44,456 bases of DNA from Lawsonibacter celer (GCF_014281125.1 NZ_JACOEA010000010.1:1-44456); one strand, 5' to 3'; counted from the stretch's first letter, positions 23,761 through 35,935 are shown. Numbers and translations: made by a program. Notes: generated from the letters alone by a model not told the origin.

Positions 23761-25088
23761 GAATTCAGCTTTCCGACCATTTCAACTACTCCCGCCTGCT
23801 GCGCTTTGTGCTGCCCTCCATCGTTATGATGGTCTTTACCTCTATCTACAGCGTGGTGGACGGGCTGTTTGTCTCCAATTTTGTGGGCAAGACCCCTTTT
23901 GCGGCCATCAACCTGATTATGCCCCTGCTGATGATGCTGGGCGCGCTGGGCTTTATGATCGGCACCGGCGGCAGCGCCCTGGTCTCACGCACCCTGGGAG
24001 AGGGAGATCAGGAGCGGGCCAACCGCTATTTCTCTATGCTGATCTATGTGACCTTCCTGCTGGGCGCGGCGCTCACCCTTCTGGGTCAGCTTTTCCTGAG
24101 GCCCATCGCCGGTTTCCTGGGCGCGCAGGGACCCATGCTGGAGCACTGCGTGCTCTATGGGCGCATCCTGCTGGTGGCCCTCATTCCCTTTATGCTGCAA
24201 AATGTCTTTCAGAGCTTCCTCATCACCGCCGAGCGCCCCCACCTGGGTCTGGCCACCACCGTGGCCGCCGGGGTGACCAATATCATTCTGGACTTTCTCT
24301 TTGTGGCGGTATTCCACTGGGGTCTGGCGGGGGCGGCTGTGGCCACCACCATCAGCCAGATGGTGGGTGGAATTTTCCCGCTGGTCTATTTCCTGCTGCC
24401 CAACCACAGCCTGCTGCGCCTTCGGCGGGCGCCCTTTGACGGACGCGCCCTGCTCAAAACCTGCGCCAACGGCTCCTCTGAGTTGATGACCAATCTCTCC
24501 GCCTCGCTGGTCAACATGCTCTACAATTTCCAGCTGATGCGCATCGCCGGAGAGGATGGCGTGGCCGCCTATGGCGTCATCATGTACACCAATTTCATTT
24601 TTGCCGCCATTTTTATCGGCTATTCCATCGGCAGCGCGCCCCTGGTGGGCTACCACTACGGCGCGGAGAACCGCCATGAGCTGCAGAACCTGTTCCGGAA
24701 AAGCCTCCTGCTCATCGGCCTGTTCGGGCTGGTCCTCACCGCCCTGGCCGAGCTGCTCTCCGGCCCCCTTACCGCGCTGTTTGTGGGCTACGACGCCCAG
24801 CTGCTGGACCTGACCCGGCGGGGCTTCCGCCTCTACTCCCTCTCTTTCCTGTTCAGCGGGTTCAGCATGTTCGGCTCCGCCTTCTTTACCGCGCTGAGCA
24901 ACGGCCTGGTCTCAGCCGCCATCTCCTTCCTGCGCACGCTGGTATTCCAGGTGTCCGCCGTGCTGATTCTCCCCCTCCTCCTGGGCGTGGACGGGGTATG
25001 GCTGGCCATTGTGGCCGCCGAGCTGCTGGCCCTCGGGATAACCGTCCTCTTTCTGCTGTGCAACCGCTCCAAATATCATTACGCCTGA
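23757..25088 (+). CDS. MATE-family multidrug efflux transporter
   Basis: 443 residues with twelve predicted transmembrane helices. The N-terminal half starts FNYSRLLRFVLPSIVMMVFT SIYSVVDGLFVSNFVG, typical for MATE (MepA-like) proteins, with the matching inner repeat near residue 230-260 (GSSELMTNLSASLVNMLYN). It pumps drugs or metabolites out using a Na+ or H+ gradient. Co-operonic with and probably controlled by the MarR gene. Closed by the terminator at 25110-25152. Confidence 0.9.
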   Translation: MRIQLSDHFNYSRLLRFVLPSIVMMVFTSIYSVVDGLFVSNFVGKTPFAAINLIMPLLMMLGALGFMIGTGGSALVSRTLGEGDQERANRYFSMLIYVTFLLGAALTLLGQLFLRPIAGFLGAQGPMLEHCVLYGRILLVALIPFMLQNVFQSFLITAERPHLGLATTVAAGVTNIILDFLFVAVFHWGLAGAAVATTISQMVGGIFPLVYFLLPNHSLLRLRRAPFDGRALLKTCANGSSELMTNLSASLVNMLYNFQLMRIAGEDGVAAYGVIMYTNFIFAAIFIGYSIGSAPLVGYHYGAENRHELQNLFRKSLLLIGLFGLVLTALAELLSGPLTALFVGYDAQLLDLTRRGFRLYSLSFLFSGFSMFGSAFFTALSNGLVSAAISFLRTLVFQVSAVLILPLLLGVDGVWLAIVAAELLALGITVLFLLCNRSKYHYA

Positions 25089-25109
25089 GCTTTTTCCCCT
25101 TTCCAGGCA

Positions 25110-25152
25110 AAAGGCCCCCGCTCCGCGCTTTCACGCGGAGCGGGGGCCTTTT
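25110..25152. terminator. bidirectional terminator between MATE gene and ppdK
   Basis: Eighteen-base arms AAAGGCCCCCGCTCCGCG and complement, with A-run and T-run flanks. Serves both convergent genes. Confidence 0.9.
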
Positions 25153-25177
25153 TGAAAGCGTTATGCCGCGAATGAAA

Positions 25178-27805
<2,628 letters not shown>

Positions 27806-27842
27806 GTTTCATATTCCTCCTAGATTTTTCATTCCGCCGCTC

Positions 27843-27870
27843 ATTATACCATTTTCCTTGAAAAATGCAA
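27843..27870 (-). promoter_or_regulatory. promoter of ppdK
   Basis: On the minus strand TTGCAT, 16-base spacer, TATAAT, about 40 bases from the ATG. Confidence 0.6.
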
Positions 27871-28039
27871 CCGAAATTGCATGTTTTTATTCATTTCTTA
27901 TTCGATACGATTCCTTTTGATTCTACAGAAACATTAACTGTATTTATCTATCTTTAAGATTCTCTTCCAGGTGCGGCGCATCAATCGAACCTACGGCTTA
28001 ACAGGGTTAATATGAATATAGACAAGACAAATAATGCAT

Positions 28040-28232
28040 ATTAATCCTTTTTGTCCGCCCGTTCGGTTGCAGCGGATTGGAGATCACCGCCTGGGGCAGC
28101 AGGTTCTATCTGGGCCAGGCCTATGAGGACGACTGCTATGTAAAGTTCATCCAGTACCCCCTGTCCAAGAAAGGACCGGTGTGCAAGACCCCGGCCGATC
28201 AGCAGGAGGCCATCCGGGGCCTTGAGGGCATA
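28040..28232 (+). other. coding-like fragment without start or stop
   Basis: The region 27871-28389 has no complete gene. From about 28040 one frame reads like protein (GLEITAWGSRFYLGQAYEDD, then YPLSKKGPVCKTPADQQEAI) but has no ribosome site and runs into the terminator at 28233. GC is higher than the AT-rich DNA just upstream. It looks like an internal piece of an unknown gene left by a rearrangement. The 27871-28039 stretch is AT-rich and featureless to me. Confidence 0.3.
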
Positions 28233-28279
28233 AAAAAGCCGGCCGTCCAGGCTTTTCTCGCCCAGACGGTCGGCTTTTT
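28233..28279. terminator. bidirectional terminator
   Basis: Fifteen-base arms AAAAAGCCGGCCGTC and complement (one G-U) with A/T runs on both sides. On the minus strand it lies beyond the hydrolase gene. Confidence 0.75.
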
Positions 28280-28389
28280 CTTAATTATACTCCATGTGGT
28301 AGGCTCCACATGATCCGTTAGTCATATGATGTTTCATTTATACCATGTGTAATAGCGTTTTGCCAAGCCCGCTCGGAAGAAGCCTGTGC

Positions 28390-30255
28390 TCAGTAATTGG
28401 ACGCCACGACCGCTCCGCCGCCCAGAAGGGTGGTGGTGTTAGCCACGGCCATGATGGTAATGAGCACCGCACTGATGATGGCAAAGAGGTAGGGGTTCTT
28501 GGTACGCTTATACACCACACGGCTGAGAATGGGGGTCACAAACAGATAGACGATGGCAGGATAGAGCCAGATGCCGCTGATGCGCAGTCCCTCGGTGGCA
28601 TACCACTTCAGAAGGCCGGTGCTGAAGAAGGTGCCGTACTGGATGGCCAGGAAGCCCAGCGCGCCCAGAATGTTAAACACCGCCAGGATCAGGATGTTGC
28701 CAAAGCCCTTCTTGCCGCCGATGGTATTGTAGTTGAAGCAGTTGACAGCCACGGAGTTGATGATGTAATAGATCAGGAACAGGGGCAGATAGCGCAGGGC
28801 AATGAGCACCTTGTCCGCATCAAAGGCCTTTAGGGTCAGGACCCACAGTCGGAAATCCGTCTTAAAGAAGTAATCGGCGAAGAACAGGATCAGGAACGCC
28901 AGGCCGCACGCCAGCAGCGCCAGCACGATGGTGCGCAGCAGCTTTCCGCCGCTCATCGTAATGCCGCGGGCAGCCGCGGAAAATCCGTGGCTCTTTCCAT
29001 AGGTAAACGCATAGATGACCAGAAGAATCAGGGCAAACACACCGGACAGGACACACCACACACCCATGGTCAGCGGCCCGGTCTGGGGGAATACCGACGT
29101 GGTCTTGGAATAGATGTTCTGGATGGCCCACATATAGCTCACACCGGAAAACACGGCGCAGCAGGCCAGGGAGAGCCAGAACCAGAGCTTGCCGCCGCCG
29201 GACACAGACAGGGGCTGCACTAGCTCTTTTTCCTTCAGCACGGCAAAGAACGGGACATCCAGCATCACCAGGACGAAGGAGAGCAGGAACAGGACGATCC
29301 CCACCAGTCCGACAAAGTCAAAGGCCGTTTTCACCTGCCAGGCCTGGTCAGAGGCGGGCAGGGGATTGGGCGCGCCCAGCGCGTCCTGGAAGAATTGTAC
29401 GCCGTAGCCCACGCACTCGCCGGAGAAATGCACCTGGGGGTGGGTGCAGTTGGGCTGATAGATCACCCGGAAGGCGTCTCCGTTCTCATAATACTGGCCG
29501 GGGACCACATCGCCGGCCACACCGTCGGCGCCCTGATTGAAGTTGACGAAATTCTTCGCGTCATTGGTGGACAGGAAGTCTCGGGGCGCCCCGGTCTCAC
29601 CGTTCTCCCCTTCCGTCCAGAAGAAGAACTCATCATATTTGTCCGCGATGATGCCGACGTTTCTGTCACCGAAGTCCGCGCTGTGGTCATTGCCCAGATC
29701 GTCCACCCAGGTAGCTGCCTGGAACAGAACAGCGCTAATCAGGGGCTCCTCCCGCTCGTTGTCAATGGCCACCAGCATATTGCAGGAAGCGCCGCCGCTG
29801 GAATGGCCTGTGACGCCGATGCGGCTGGTATCCACATAGGGCAACGTACTGGCCTGTACCACCGCTGCGTCCACGCCTACGGCAGAGCTGTACAGATCCT
29901 CCGCACCCGTGGCCTCGCTGTCGCCGTGGCCGTGCATATCCACCGCCAGCACCACATAACCCCGGCGGGCATATTCGATGGAGTAAAGGTCCTGCATCTC
30001 CTTATTGTTATACCAGCCCTCCACCGTAATGATGCACGGGGCCGGGCTTTCCGCCGTGGCCGTGTCCGGCCGATACAGCTGCACACTGACAGCATATCCT
30101 GAAGAGTCAATGAGCCGGAGTTCTTCCACATGGACGCTTCCGAAACCGTCCTGAATGGCCGAGGATACGATCATACTGATCAGGCACAGGCACAGGGATA
30201 TCGCCAACAAGATAGCAGGCCATTTCCGCCTAACGCTGCGGTTTTCTTTTGACAT
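28390..30255 (-). CDS. membrane-embedded alpha/beta hydrolase with C-terminal multi-helix domain
   Basis: 621 residues. One N-terminal TM helix (ILLAISLCLCLISMIVSSAI) leads to an extracytoplasmic alpha/beta-hydrolase domain (about 35-310): oxyanion region TVEGWYNN, MHGHGDS, nucleophile elbow GVTGHSSGGASCN (Ser), and a late His in YQPNCTHPQVHFSGE. From about residue 330 there are roughly nine TM helices with a Gly/Phe-rich C-terminus. Start 30255 has GGAGG at eight bases; nine codons of open frame precede it. The hydrolase resembles the dienelactone-hydrolase/acyl-esterase clan; the membrane part is not a family I can name. Preceded by a promoter and an intrinsic terminator within the leader, so expression may be attenuated. 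Substrate unknown. Confidence 0.7.
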   Translation of the reverse strand: MSKENRSVRRKWPAILLAISLCLCLISMIVSSAIQDGFGSVHVEELRLIDSSGYAVSVQLYRPDTATAESPAPCIITVEGWYNNKEMQDLYSIEYARRGYVVLAVDMHGHGDSEATGAEDLYSSAVGVDAAVVQASTLPYVDTSRIGVTGHSSGGASCNMLVAIDNEREEPLISAVLFQAATWVDDLGNDHSADFGDRNVGIIADKYDEFFFWTEGENGETGAPRDFLSTNDAKNFVNFNQGADGVAGDVVPGQYYENGDAFRVIYQPNCTHPQVHFSGECVGYGVQFFQDALGAPNPLPASDQAWQVKTAFDFVGLVGIVLFLLSFVLVMLDVPFFAVLKEKELVQPLSVSGGGKLWFWLSLACCAVFSGVSYMWAIQNIYSKTTSVFPQTGPLTMGVWCVLSGVFALILLVIYAFTYGKSHGFSAAARGITMSGGKLLRTIVLALLACGLAFLILFFADYFFKTDFRLWVLTLKAFDADKVLIALRYLPLFLIYYIINSVAVNCFNYNTIGGKKGFGNILILAVFNILGALGFLAIQYGTFFSTGLLKWYATEGLRISGIWLYPAIVYLFVTPILSRVVYKRTKNPYLFAIISAVLITIMAVANTTTLLGGGAVVASNY

Positions 30256-30337
30256 GGTGGTGCTCCTCCCTTTTTCTTTCACATTTTGTATTTACAGTTT
30301 CGGAACATACTCTGACACCAACACCCCCCCAGCGCGC

Positions 30338-30374
30338 AAAAAGAGCATGACACCCTGGCTGGCCGTCATGCTCT
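30338..30374 (-). terminator. intrinsic terminator in the hydrolase leader
   Basis: On the minus strand AGAGCATGAC, 13-base loop, GTCATGCTCT, then TTTTT. It sits between the promoter (30409-30437) and the ATG (30255), so it would attenuate the gene or end a short leader RNA. Confidence 0.7.
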
Positions 30375-30408
30375 CTCCATTACTCACGAGCTTTATTGTG
30401 TTAAATTT

Positions 30409-30437
30409 ATATTAGCAAAGCCGACTCATCTTGTCAA
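30409..30437 (-). promoter_or_regulatory. promoter of the hydrolase gene
   Basis: On the minus strand TTGACA, 17-base spacer, TAATAT. Confidence 0.65.
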
Positions 30438-30513
30438 GCGCAACCTTTATTTTTTGTGCAAATTGCAATAAAATAGCAGGGGGTATTTTACACCCGGCAC
30501 AGCCACCAGCCTC

Positions 30514-30542
30514 TTGCATTTCCCGGCGGAGCCTGCTATGAT
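30514..30542 (+). promoter_or_regulatory. promoter of the glycerol operon
   Basis: TTGCAT, 17-base spacer (TTCCCGGCGGAGCCTGC), TATGAT. Confidence 0.75.
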
Positions 30543-30572
30543 AAATATACACCGGTGCAGAGATGTTGAGAT

Positions 30573-30605
30573 GCGCAGAGTGGTTCAGGCCGCTTTGCGC
30601 TTTTT
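30573..30605 (+). terminator. leader terminator upstream of glpP (attenuator)
   Basis: An eleven-base stem GCGCAGAGTGG with CCGCTTTGCGC (two G-U pairs), then TTTTT, about 25 bases after the predicted start of transcription and 43 bases before the glpP ATG. A natural target for GlpP antitermination. Confidence 0.65.
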
Positions 30606-30647
30606 CTTTGTGTCGGGCTGTTGGTTTGCATCTTGGAGGGACACAGT

Positions 30648-31217
30648 ATGGATACCCATCAGCTTTTGGAGCTTCTGGACGCCGGGCCGGTGATCGCGGC
30701 AGTCAAGGACCCGGCCGGCCTGGCCCATGCCCTGGACAGCGACGTATCGGTCCTCTTTCTCCTCTATGGAGACATCCTCACCATCCGGGACACAGTGGCC
30801 CGGGTGCGGGAGGCGGGCAAGCGGGCCTTCGTCCACCTGGATCTGATCGAGGGCCTGTCCACCCGGGAGATCTCCGCCGACTTTATCGCCCGGAGCACCG
30901 CCGCCGACGGGGTGATCTCTACCAAGCCCGCCCTCACCCGCCGGGCCCGGGAGTTGGGTCTGGTGGCCATCCAGCGGATCTTTCTGCTGGACTCCATGGC
31001 CTTAAAAAGCGTAGAGCGCCACTTCTCTCAGGAGAGTGCCGATCTGGTGGAGGTACTGCCAGGGCTGATGCCCAAGATCATCCGGCAGCTCTGCCGCACC
31101 ACCGGCCGGCCTATCATCGCCGGCGGACTCATTACCGACAAGGAGGACGTGACCGGGGCCCTGGGGGCCGGAGCGGTGGCGGTGTCCTCCACCAATCCCG
31201 CCGTCTGGAGCATGTAG
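30648..31217 (+). CDS. glpP: glycerol-3-phosphate-responsive antiterminator
   Basis: 189 residues, a TIM-barrel-like RNA-binding protein of the GlpP family: GPVIAAVKDP near the N-terminus, FLLYGDI, VHLDLIEGLS, DGVISTKPAL, LLDSMALKS, EVLPGLMPK and IIAGGLITDKEDV, the phosphate-binding strand ends. With glycerol-3-phosphate bound it allows RNA polymerase to read through leader terminators of glp genes. ATG 30648 follows GGAGGG. It heads the operon and is itself preceded by a terminator, suggesting autoregulation; a second terminator lies between it and the dehydrogenase genes. Confidence 0.92.
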   Translation: MDTHQLLELLDAGPVIAAVKDPAGLAHALDSDVSVLFLLYGDILTIRDTVARVREAGKRAFVHLDLIEGLSTREISADFIARSTAADGVISTKPALTRRARELGLVAIQRIFLLDSMALKSVERHFSQESADLVEVLPGLMPKIIRQLCRTTGRPIIAGGLITDKEDVTGALGAGAVAVSSTNPAVWSM

Positions 31218-31255
31218 CGGCGGACCAACTGCATAAGGATGTTTCCGGAGAGTGA

Positions 31256-31307
31256 GAGTGAAACAGCGCCAGCCCCTTGCCGGGGCGGTCCTGTTTTGCT
31301 CTTTTTT
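31256..31307 (+). terminator. second leader terminator, before the G3P dehydrogenase genes
   Basis: GAGTGAAACAG pairs with CTGTTTTGCTC (two G-U) around an inner CCCC/GGGG stem, followed by TTTTTT. It separates glpP from the catabolic genes. Both attenuators are preceded by GATGTT, a possible recognition element. Confidence 0.7.
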
Positions 31308-31341
31308 CTTTTTTAAGTAACGGTTTACGGGAGGTTTTGCT

Positions 31342-32772
31342 ATGTACGACGTTCTCATCATCGGCTGCGGCATCGTGGGCGCGGCCACTGCCTTTGAGCT
31401 GTCCAAGTATCAGCTCAGGGTGGGGATCGTGGAGCGGGAAAACGATGTGGCCAACGGCACCACCAAGGCCAACTCCGCCATCATCCACGCCGGGTATGAC
31501 CCCGTCCCCGGCTCCCTTATGGCGCGCCTCAACGTCCGGGGCTCCGCCCTGGCCCGGGAGCTGTGCGCCCAGCTGGATGTGCCCTATCTGGCCTGCGGGT
31601 CCCTGGTGCTGGGCTTCTCCCCGGAGGACAATGCCCACCTGGAGGAGCTGTACCGCCGCGGCGTACAAAACGGCGTCCCCGGCCTGGCTCTGCTGACGGG
31701 AGACCAGGCCCGGGACCTGGAGCCCAACCTCTCCCCCGCCGTCACCGCCGCCCTCCACGCCCCCTCCGCCGCCATCTGCTCCCCCTGGGAGTACTGTCTG
31801 GCCTTGGCGGAGACAGCGGTGCGCAACGGCGCTCAGCTTCATTTGGAGACCGCCGTCACCGGCCTGACCCCCGCGGAGGACGGCTGGCGGGTGGAGACCA
31901 GCCGGGGCGTGCTGGAGGCCCGGTATGTGGTCAACGCCGCCGGGCTGGACACTCAGGCCGTCCATGAGATGGCCGCACCCCCCGCCTTTACCATCCACCC
32001 CTCCCGAGGCCAGTACTTCCTGCTGGACAAGAGCGAAGGAGGCCGGGTGGGCCGGGTGATCTTCCAGTGTCCCAACGAAAACGGCAAGGGAGTATTGGTG
32101 GCTCCCACCGTCCACGGCAACCTGATCGTGGGCCCCAACGCCGAGCCGGTGGAGGGGGACGACACCGCCACCACCAGCTCCGGGCTGGCCTTTGTTCGGG
32201 AAACCGCCCTGCGCTCGGTGCCGTCGGTGGAGTTCCGCACCTCCATCCGCAACTTCGCCGGGGTGCGGGCTGTGGCTGACACCGGGGACTTTATTATTCA
32301 GGAGGCCGCCCCTCACTTCCTGGACCTGGCAGGCATCTGCTCCCCTGGCCTGTCCGCCGCCCCCGCCATCGGGGAGTACGCCGTGGAGCTGCTGGGGCAG
32401 GCGGGTCTGGCATTAGAGCGGAAAGCGGACTTCACCGCCAGCCGGAAACGGGTCCGGTTCCGGGAACTGCCGCCGGAGGAAAAGGCCAAACTAGCAGCGG
32501 AGCATCCGGCCTACGGCCGGGTGATCTGCCGGTGTGAAACCGTCACCGAGGGGGAGATCCTGGACGCCCTGGCCAGTCCTATCCCGCCCCGGTCGGTGGA
32601 CGGAGTGAAGCGCCGGGCAGGGGCCGGTCTGGGCCGCTGCCAGGGGGGCTTCTGCGGTCCCCGGGTGGTGGAGCTGCTGGCCCGGGAGCAGAAGCGCTCA
32701 CCGGGTGACATCCCCCAGGACAAGGCCGGCTCCTGGCTGCTGGCCTGTGAGACGAAAGGAGGGGCACGCTGA
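31342..32772 (+). CDS. glpA: FAD-dependent glycerol-3-phosphate dehydrogenase subunit with BFD-like [2Fe-2S] domain
   Basis: 476 residues. FAD-binding Rossmann motif IIGCGIVGAATAFELSKY, DAO-type domain with FVVNAAGLDT-like strand (RYVVNAAGLD), and substrate/FAD motifs in IHPSRGQYFLLDK. The C-terminal extension (about 395-465) is a BFD-like iron-sulfur domain with ICRC and GRCQGGFC, four cysteines in the usual pattern. It oxidises glycerol-3-phosphate to DHAP and passes electrons to the next two subunits. The same set (dehydrogenase, FAD/NAD oxidoreductase, DUF1667 protein, GlpP, glycerol kinase) is found in Thermotoga and many Firmicutes in place of GlpABC or GlpD. Its stop overlaps the start of the next gene by one base. 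Confidence 0.85.
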   Translation: MYDVLIIGCGIVGAATAFELSKYQLRVGIVERENDVANGTTKANSAIIHAGYDPVPGSLMARLNVRGSALARELCAQLDVPYLACGSLVLGFSPEDNAHLEELYRRGVQNGVPGLALLTGDQARDLEPNLSPAVTAALHAPSAAICSPWEYCLALAETAVRNGAQLHLETAVTGLTPAEDGWRVETSRGVLEARYVVNAAGLDTQAVHEMAAPPAFTIHPSRGQYFLLDKSEGGRVGRVIFQCPNENGKGVLVAPTVHGNLIVGPNAEPVEGDDTATTSSGLAFVRETALRSVPSVEFRTSIRNFAGVRAVADTGDFIIQEAAPHFLDLAGICSPGLSAAPAIGEYAVELLGQAGLALERKADFTASRKRVRFRELPPEEKAKLAAEHPAYGRVICRCETVTEGEILDALASPIPPRSVDGVKRRAGAGLGRCQGGFCGPRVVELLAREQKRSPGDIPQDKAGSWLLACETKGGAR

Positions 32773-34031
32773 TGTATGACCTCATTGTGATCGGCGGCGG
32801 CCCGGCCGGTCTGGCCGGGGCCTGCGCCGCGTGGGAGGCGGGTCTGCGCCGTATTCTCATCGTGGAGCGGGACAAGGAACTGGGGGGTATCCTCAACCAG
32901 TGCATCCACAACGGCTTCGGCCTGCACTATTTTAAAGAAGAGCTCACCGGCCCGGAGTACGCCGGGCGGTTTATCGAAATGCTCCGGGACACCGGCGTGG
33001 AGGTGCGGCTGGACACCATGGTGCTGGAAGTCACCGACCACCGGAAGGTCCACATGGTGGGCAAGGACACCGGCTACCGCATCGAGGAGGCCAGGAGCAT
33101 CCTGCTGGCCATGGGCTGCCGGGAGCGCACCCGGGGTGCCATCGCTATCCCCGGCACCCGGCCCGCCGGCATCTTTACCGCCGGTGCCGCCCAGCGGTAT
33201 GTGAATATGGAGGGCTGGCTCCCCGGCAGGCGGGTGGTCATCCTGGGCAGCGGCGATATCGGCCTCATCATGGCCCGGCGGATGACCCTGGAAGGCGCCA
33301 AGGTGCTGGCCTGCGTGGAGGTCATGCCCTACTCCGGCGGCCTGAACCGGAACATCGTCCAGTGCCTCCACGACTACGATATCCCCCTCTACCTCTCCCA
33401 CACCGTCACTGACATCAGAGGTGTGGACCGGGTGGAACAGGTGGTGGTGTCCCAGGTGAACGACCGCCGCCAGCCCATTCCCGGCACCGAGATGGTATTC
33501 GACTGCGATACCCTGCTGCTCTCTGTGGGTCTGATCCCGGAGAACGAGCTGACCCGGCAGGCGGGCATCAACATTGATCCCCGGACCAACGGGGCGGTGG
33601 TGTGGGAGAATATGGAGACTTCCCTGCCCGGCGTATTCGCCTCGGGCAACGTGGCCCACGTCCACGACCTGGTGGACTTCGTCACCGCCGAGAGCCAGCG
33701 TGCGGGCAAGGCCGCCGCCCGGTACGTGCTGGAGGGGGAGGGCGAAACCGATTTCGCTCTGGAGATCGTCAACGGGGACGGGGTATCCTATACCGTCCCC
33801 CAGCACATCCGGCCGGGCCGGGTGGAAAAAGCCTGCGACCTGTTTTTCCGGGTGAACCGGGTGTGCGGCCCCAGCCGCATCAAGGTCACCTCCAACGGCG
33901 CGCAGATCGCCGCCTTTTCCAGGGACTATCTGGCCCCCGGCGAGATGGAGCACATCCTGCTGCCCCGCAAACTGCTGGACGGGGCCAGCGGCACCCTGAC
34001 CGTATCCATTGAGGAGGTGGAGGCCAAATGA
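32772..34031 (+). CDS. NAD(P)/FAD-dependent oxidoreductase subunit of the G3P dehydrogenase complex
   Basis: 419 residues, pyridine-nucleotide-disulfide-oxidoreductase fold without a redox disulfide. FAD motif VIGGGPAGLAGACAAWEAG at the N-terminus, NAD motif VVILGSGDIGLIMARRM near 155, and FASGNVAHVHDLVDFV (FAD/Asp end) near 290. Likely accepts electrons from the upstream subunit and reduces NAD+. Start ATG overlaps the upstream stop. Co-occurs with DUF1667 protein downstream (overlap of 4 bases). Confidence 0.85.
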   Translation: MYDLIVIGGGPAGLAGACAAWEAGLRRILIVERDKELGGILNQCIHNGFGLHYFKEELTGPEYAGRFIEMLRDTGVEVRLDTMVLEVTDHRKVHMVGKDTGYRIEEARSILLAMGCRERTRGAIAIPGTRPAGIFTAGAAQRYVNMEGWLPGRRVVILGSGDIGLIMARRMTLEGAKVLACVEVMPYSGGLNRNIVQCLHDYDIPLYLSHTVTDIRGVDRVEQVVVSQVNDRRQPIPGTEMVFDCDTLLLSVGLIPENELTRQAGINIDPRTNGAVVWENMETSLPGVFASGNVAHVHDLVDFVTAESQRAGKAAARYVLEGEGETDFALEIVNGDGVSYTVPQHIRPGRVEKACDLFFRVNRVCGPSRIKVTSNGAQIAAFSRDYLAPGEMEHILLPRKLLDGASGTLTVSIEEVEAK

Positions 34032-34372
34032 AAGAGCTGATCTGCATCGTCTGTCCCAAGGGCTGCCATCTGCAGGTGGATGAAGAGCATGACTACACCG
34101 TCACCGGCAACAGCTGCCCCCGGGGGGCGGAGTACGGCAAGGCGGAGCTGACCCATCCCACTCGGGTGGTTACCTCCACCGTCCGCTGTGAGGGCGGGGC
34201 CTACCCCCGCTGCCCCGTCAAGACCAACGGTCCCATCCCCAAGGGGGAGATCTTTGCGGCCATGGCCCTGCTGGACGACATTACCCTCACCGCCCCCGTC
34301 CGGGTGGGCCAGGTAGTGGTGGAAAATGTCCGGGACACCGGGGTGGATTTTGTAGCCACCCGGAATATGTAA
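34028..34372 (+). CDS. DUF1667 small iron-sulfur-type subunit
   Basis: 114 residues. Cys-rich N-terminus [13 protein letters not shown] and [10 protein letters not shown], then YPRCPVKT. Family knowledge: DUF1667 proteins always accompany the two dehydrogenase subunits and probably hold a small Fe-S centre. The ATG overlaps the upstream gene by four bases (ATGA), so stoichiometric production is expected. Confidence 0.85.
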   Translation: MKELICIVCPKGCHLQVDEEHDYTVTGNSCPRGAEYGKAELTHPTRVVTSTVRCEGGAYPRCPVKTNGPIPKGEIFAAMALLDDITLTAPVRVGQVVVENVRDTGVDFVATRNM

Positions 34373-34401
34373 CGTGGAACGGAAGAGAGGGGCACAGTAT
34401 T

Positions 34402-35886
34402 ATGGCCAATTACATTCTGGCCCTGGATCAGGGCACCACCAGCTCCCGGGCCATTCTCTTTGACCGGGAGCAGAACATCCTGGGCGTGGCCCAGAAGGAG
34501 TTCACCCAGCTCTACCCCAGGGAGGGCTGGGTGGAGCACGATCCCATGGAGATCTGGTCCTCCCAGTACGGGGTGATGATGGAGGTCATCGCCCAGTCAG
34601 GTGTGGAGCCGGCGGACATCGCCGCCATCGGCATCACCAACCAGCGGGAGACCACCATTCTGTGGGATAAGGAGACCGGCCGGCCCATCTACAACGCCAT
34701 CGTTTGGCAGTGCCGCCGGACGGCGGACATGGTGGACAAGCTCCTCACTGATGGGCTGGAGGACCACATCCGTAAGACCACCGGTCTTATTCCCGACGCC
34801 TATTTCTCCGCCACCAAGATCGCTTGGATTCTGGACCACGTAGAGGGTGCCAGGGAGAAGGCCCGCCGGGGTGAGATCCTCTTTGGCACAGTGGACTGCT
34901 GGCTGCTGTGGAAGCTCACCGGCGGAGCGGTCCACGCCACTGACGTGACCAACGCCTCCCGCACCATGCTTTACGACATCAAGAAGCTGGACTGGGACGA
35001 CACCTTGCTGGAAGCCCTAGACATTCCCCGGGCCATGCTGCCAAAGGTGTGCTCCTCCAGCGAGATCTACGGCTATACCGATATTCAGGGGGCTCAGATC
35101 CCCATCGCCGGCATCGCCGGCGACCAGCAGGCGGCCTTGTTCGGCCAGGGCTGTTTCTCCCCCGGGGATGCCAAGAACACCTACGGTACCGGCTGCTTCC
35201 TGCTGATGAACACCGGGGAAAGGCCCTGCGACAGCGCCAACGGTCTGCTGACCACCATCGCGGTGGGGCTGGACGGCAAGGTGCAGTACGCTCTGGAGGG
35301 CTCTGTGTTCGTAGGCGGCGCGGTGATCCAATGGCTGCGGGACGAGATGCGGTTCTTCACCGACAGCCGGGACGCGGAGTACTACGCTCAAAAGGTGCCC
35401 GACAACGGCGGGGTCTACTTGGTGCCCGCCTTCACCGGCCTGGGCGCCCCCTACTGGGACATGTATGCCCGAGGGGTACTGGTGGGCCTGACCCGTGGCA
35501 CCAAGCGGGAGCACATCATCCGGGCGGCCCAGGAATCCATCGCCTATCAGGTGGCTGACCTGGTCCACGCCATGGAGGGAGACACCGGCGTACCCCTCAC
35601 CCAGCTGAAGGCCGACGGCGGCGCCAGCCGGGACGTGTTCTTGATGCAGTTCCAGGCGGACATCCTGGACCGTCAGGTCCTCCGTCCCGCCATCCGGGAG
35701 ACCACCGCCCTGGGAGCCGCCTATCTGGCTGGCCTGGCAGCCGGGGTGTGGAAAGACTGTTCAGAGCTCTCCCGCCTGTGGCGGTGTGACACTACCTTTG
35801 CCCCGGCCATGGACTCCGGAAGCCGGGAAAAGCTGCTGACAGACTGGCACCGGGCGGTGGGCCGCTGCCGGGGCTGGATTTGCTGA
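34402..35886 (+). CDS. glpK: glycerol kinase
   Basis: 494 residues of the FGGY family: [15 protein letters not shown] (phosphate loop 1), WVEHDP and [14 protein letters not shown] at the glycerol site, [13 protein letters not shown] (phosphate 2), [11 protein letters not shown], and [32 protein letters not shown] near the C-terminus. It makes glycerol-3-phosphate, the substrate of the adjacent dehydrogenase and the ligand of GlpP. No uptake facilitator (glpF) is visible, so entry may rely on diffusion or a gene elsewhere. A terminator follows. Confidence 0.96.
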   Translation: MANYILALDQGTTSSRAILFDREQNILGVAQKEFTQLYPREGWVEHDPMEIWSSQYGVMMEVIAQSGVEPADIAAIGITNQRETTILWDKETGRPIYNAIVWQCRRTADMVDKLLTDGLEDHIRKTTGLIPDAYFSATKIAWILDHVEGAREKARRGEILFGTVDCWLLWKLTGGAVHATDVTNASRTMLYDIKKLDWDDTLLEALDIPRAMLPKVCSSSEIYGYTDIQGAQIPIAGIAGDQQAALFGQGCFSPGDAKNTYGTGCFLLMNTGERPCDSANGLLTTIAVGLDGKVQYALEGSVFVGGAVIQWLRDEMRFFTDSRDAEYYAQKVPDNGGVYLVPAFTGLGAPYWDMYARGVLVGLTRGTKREHIIRAAQESIAYQVADLVHAMEGDTGVPLTQLKADGGASRDVFLMQFQADILDRQVLRPAIRETTALGAAYLAGLAAGVWKDCSELSRLWRCDTTFAPAMDSGSREKLLTDWHRAVGRCRGWIC

Positions 35887-35893
35887 AAAAAGA

Positions 35894-35935
35894 AAGCCTG
35901 GTGGCGAGCCCCATGGCCCCCCATCAGGCTTTTTC
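35894..35935 (+). terminator. terminator of the glycerol operon
   Basis: AAGCCTGGTGG pairs with CCATCAGGCTT (one G-U) around a 16-base loop, followed by TTTT. Confidence 0.75.
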
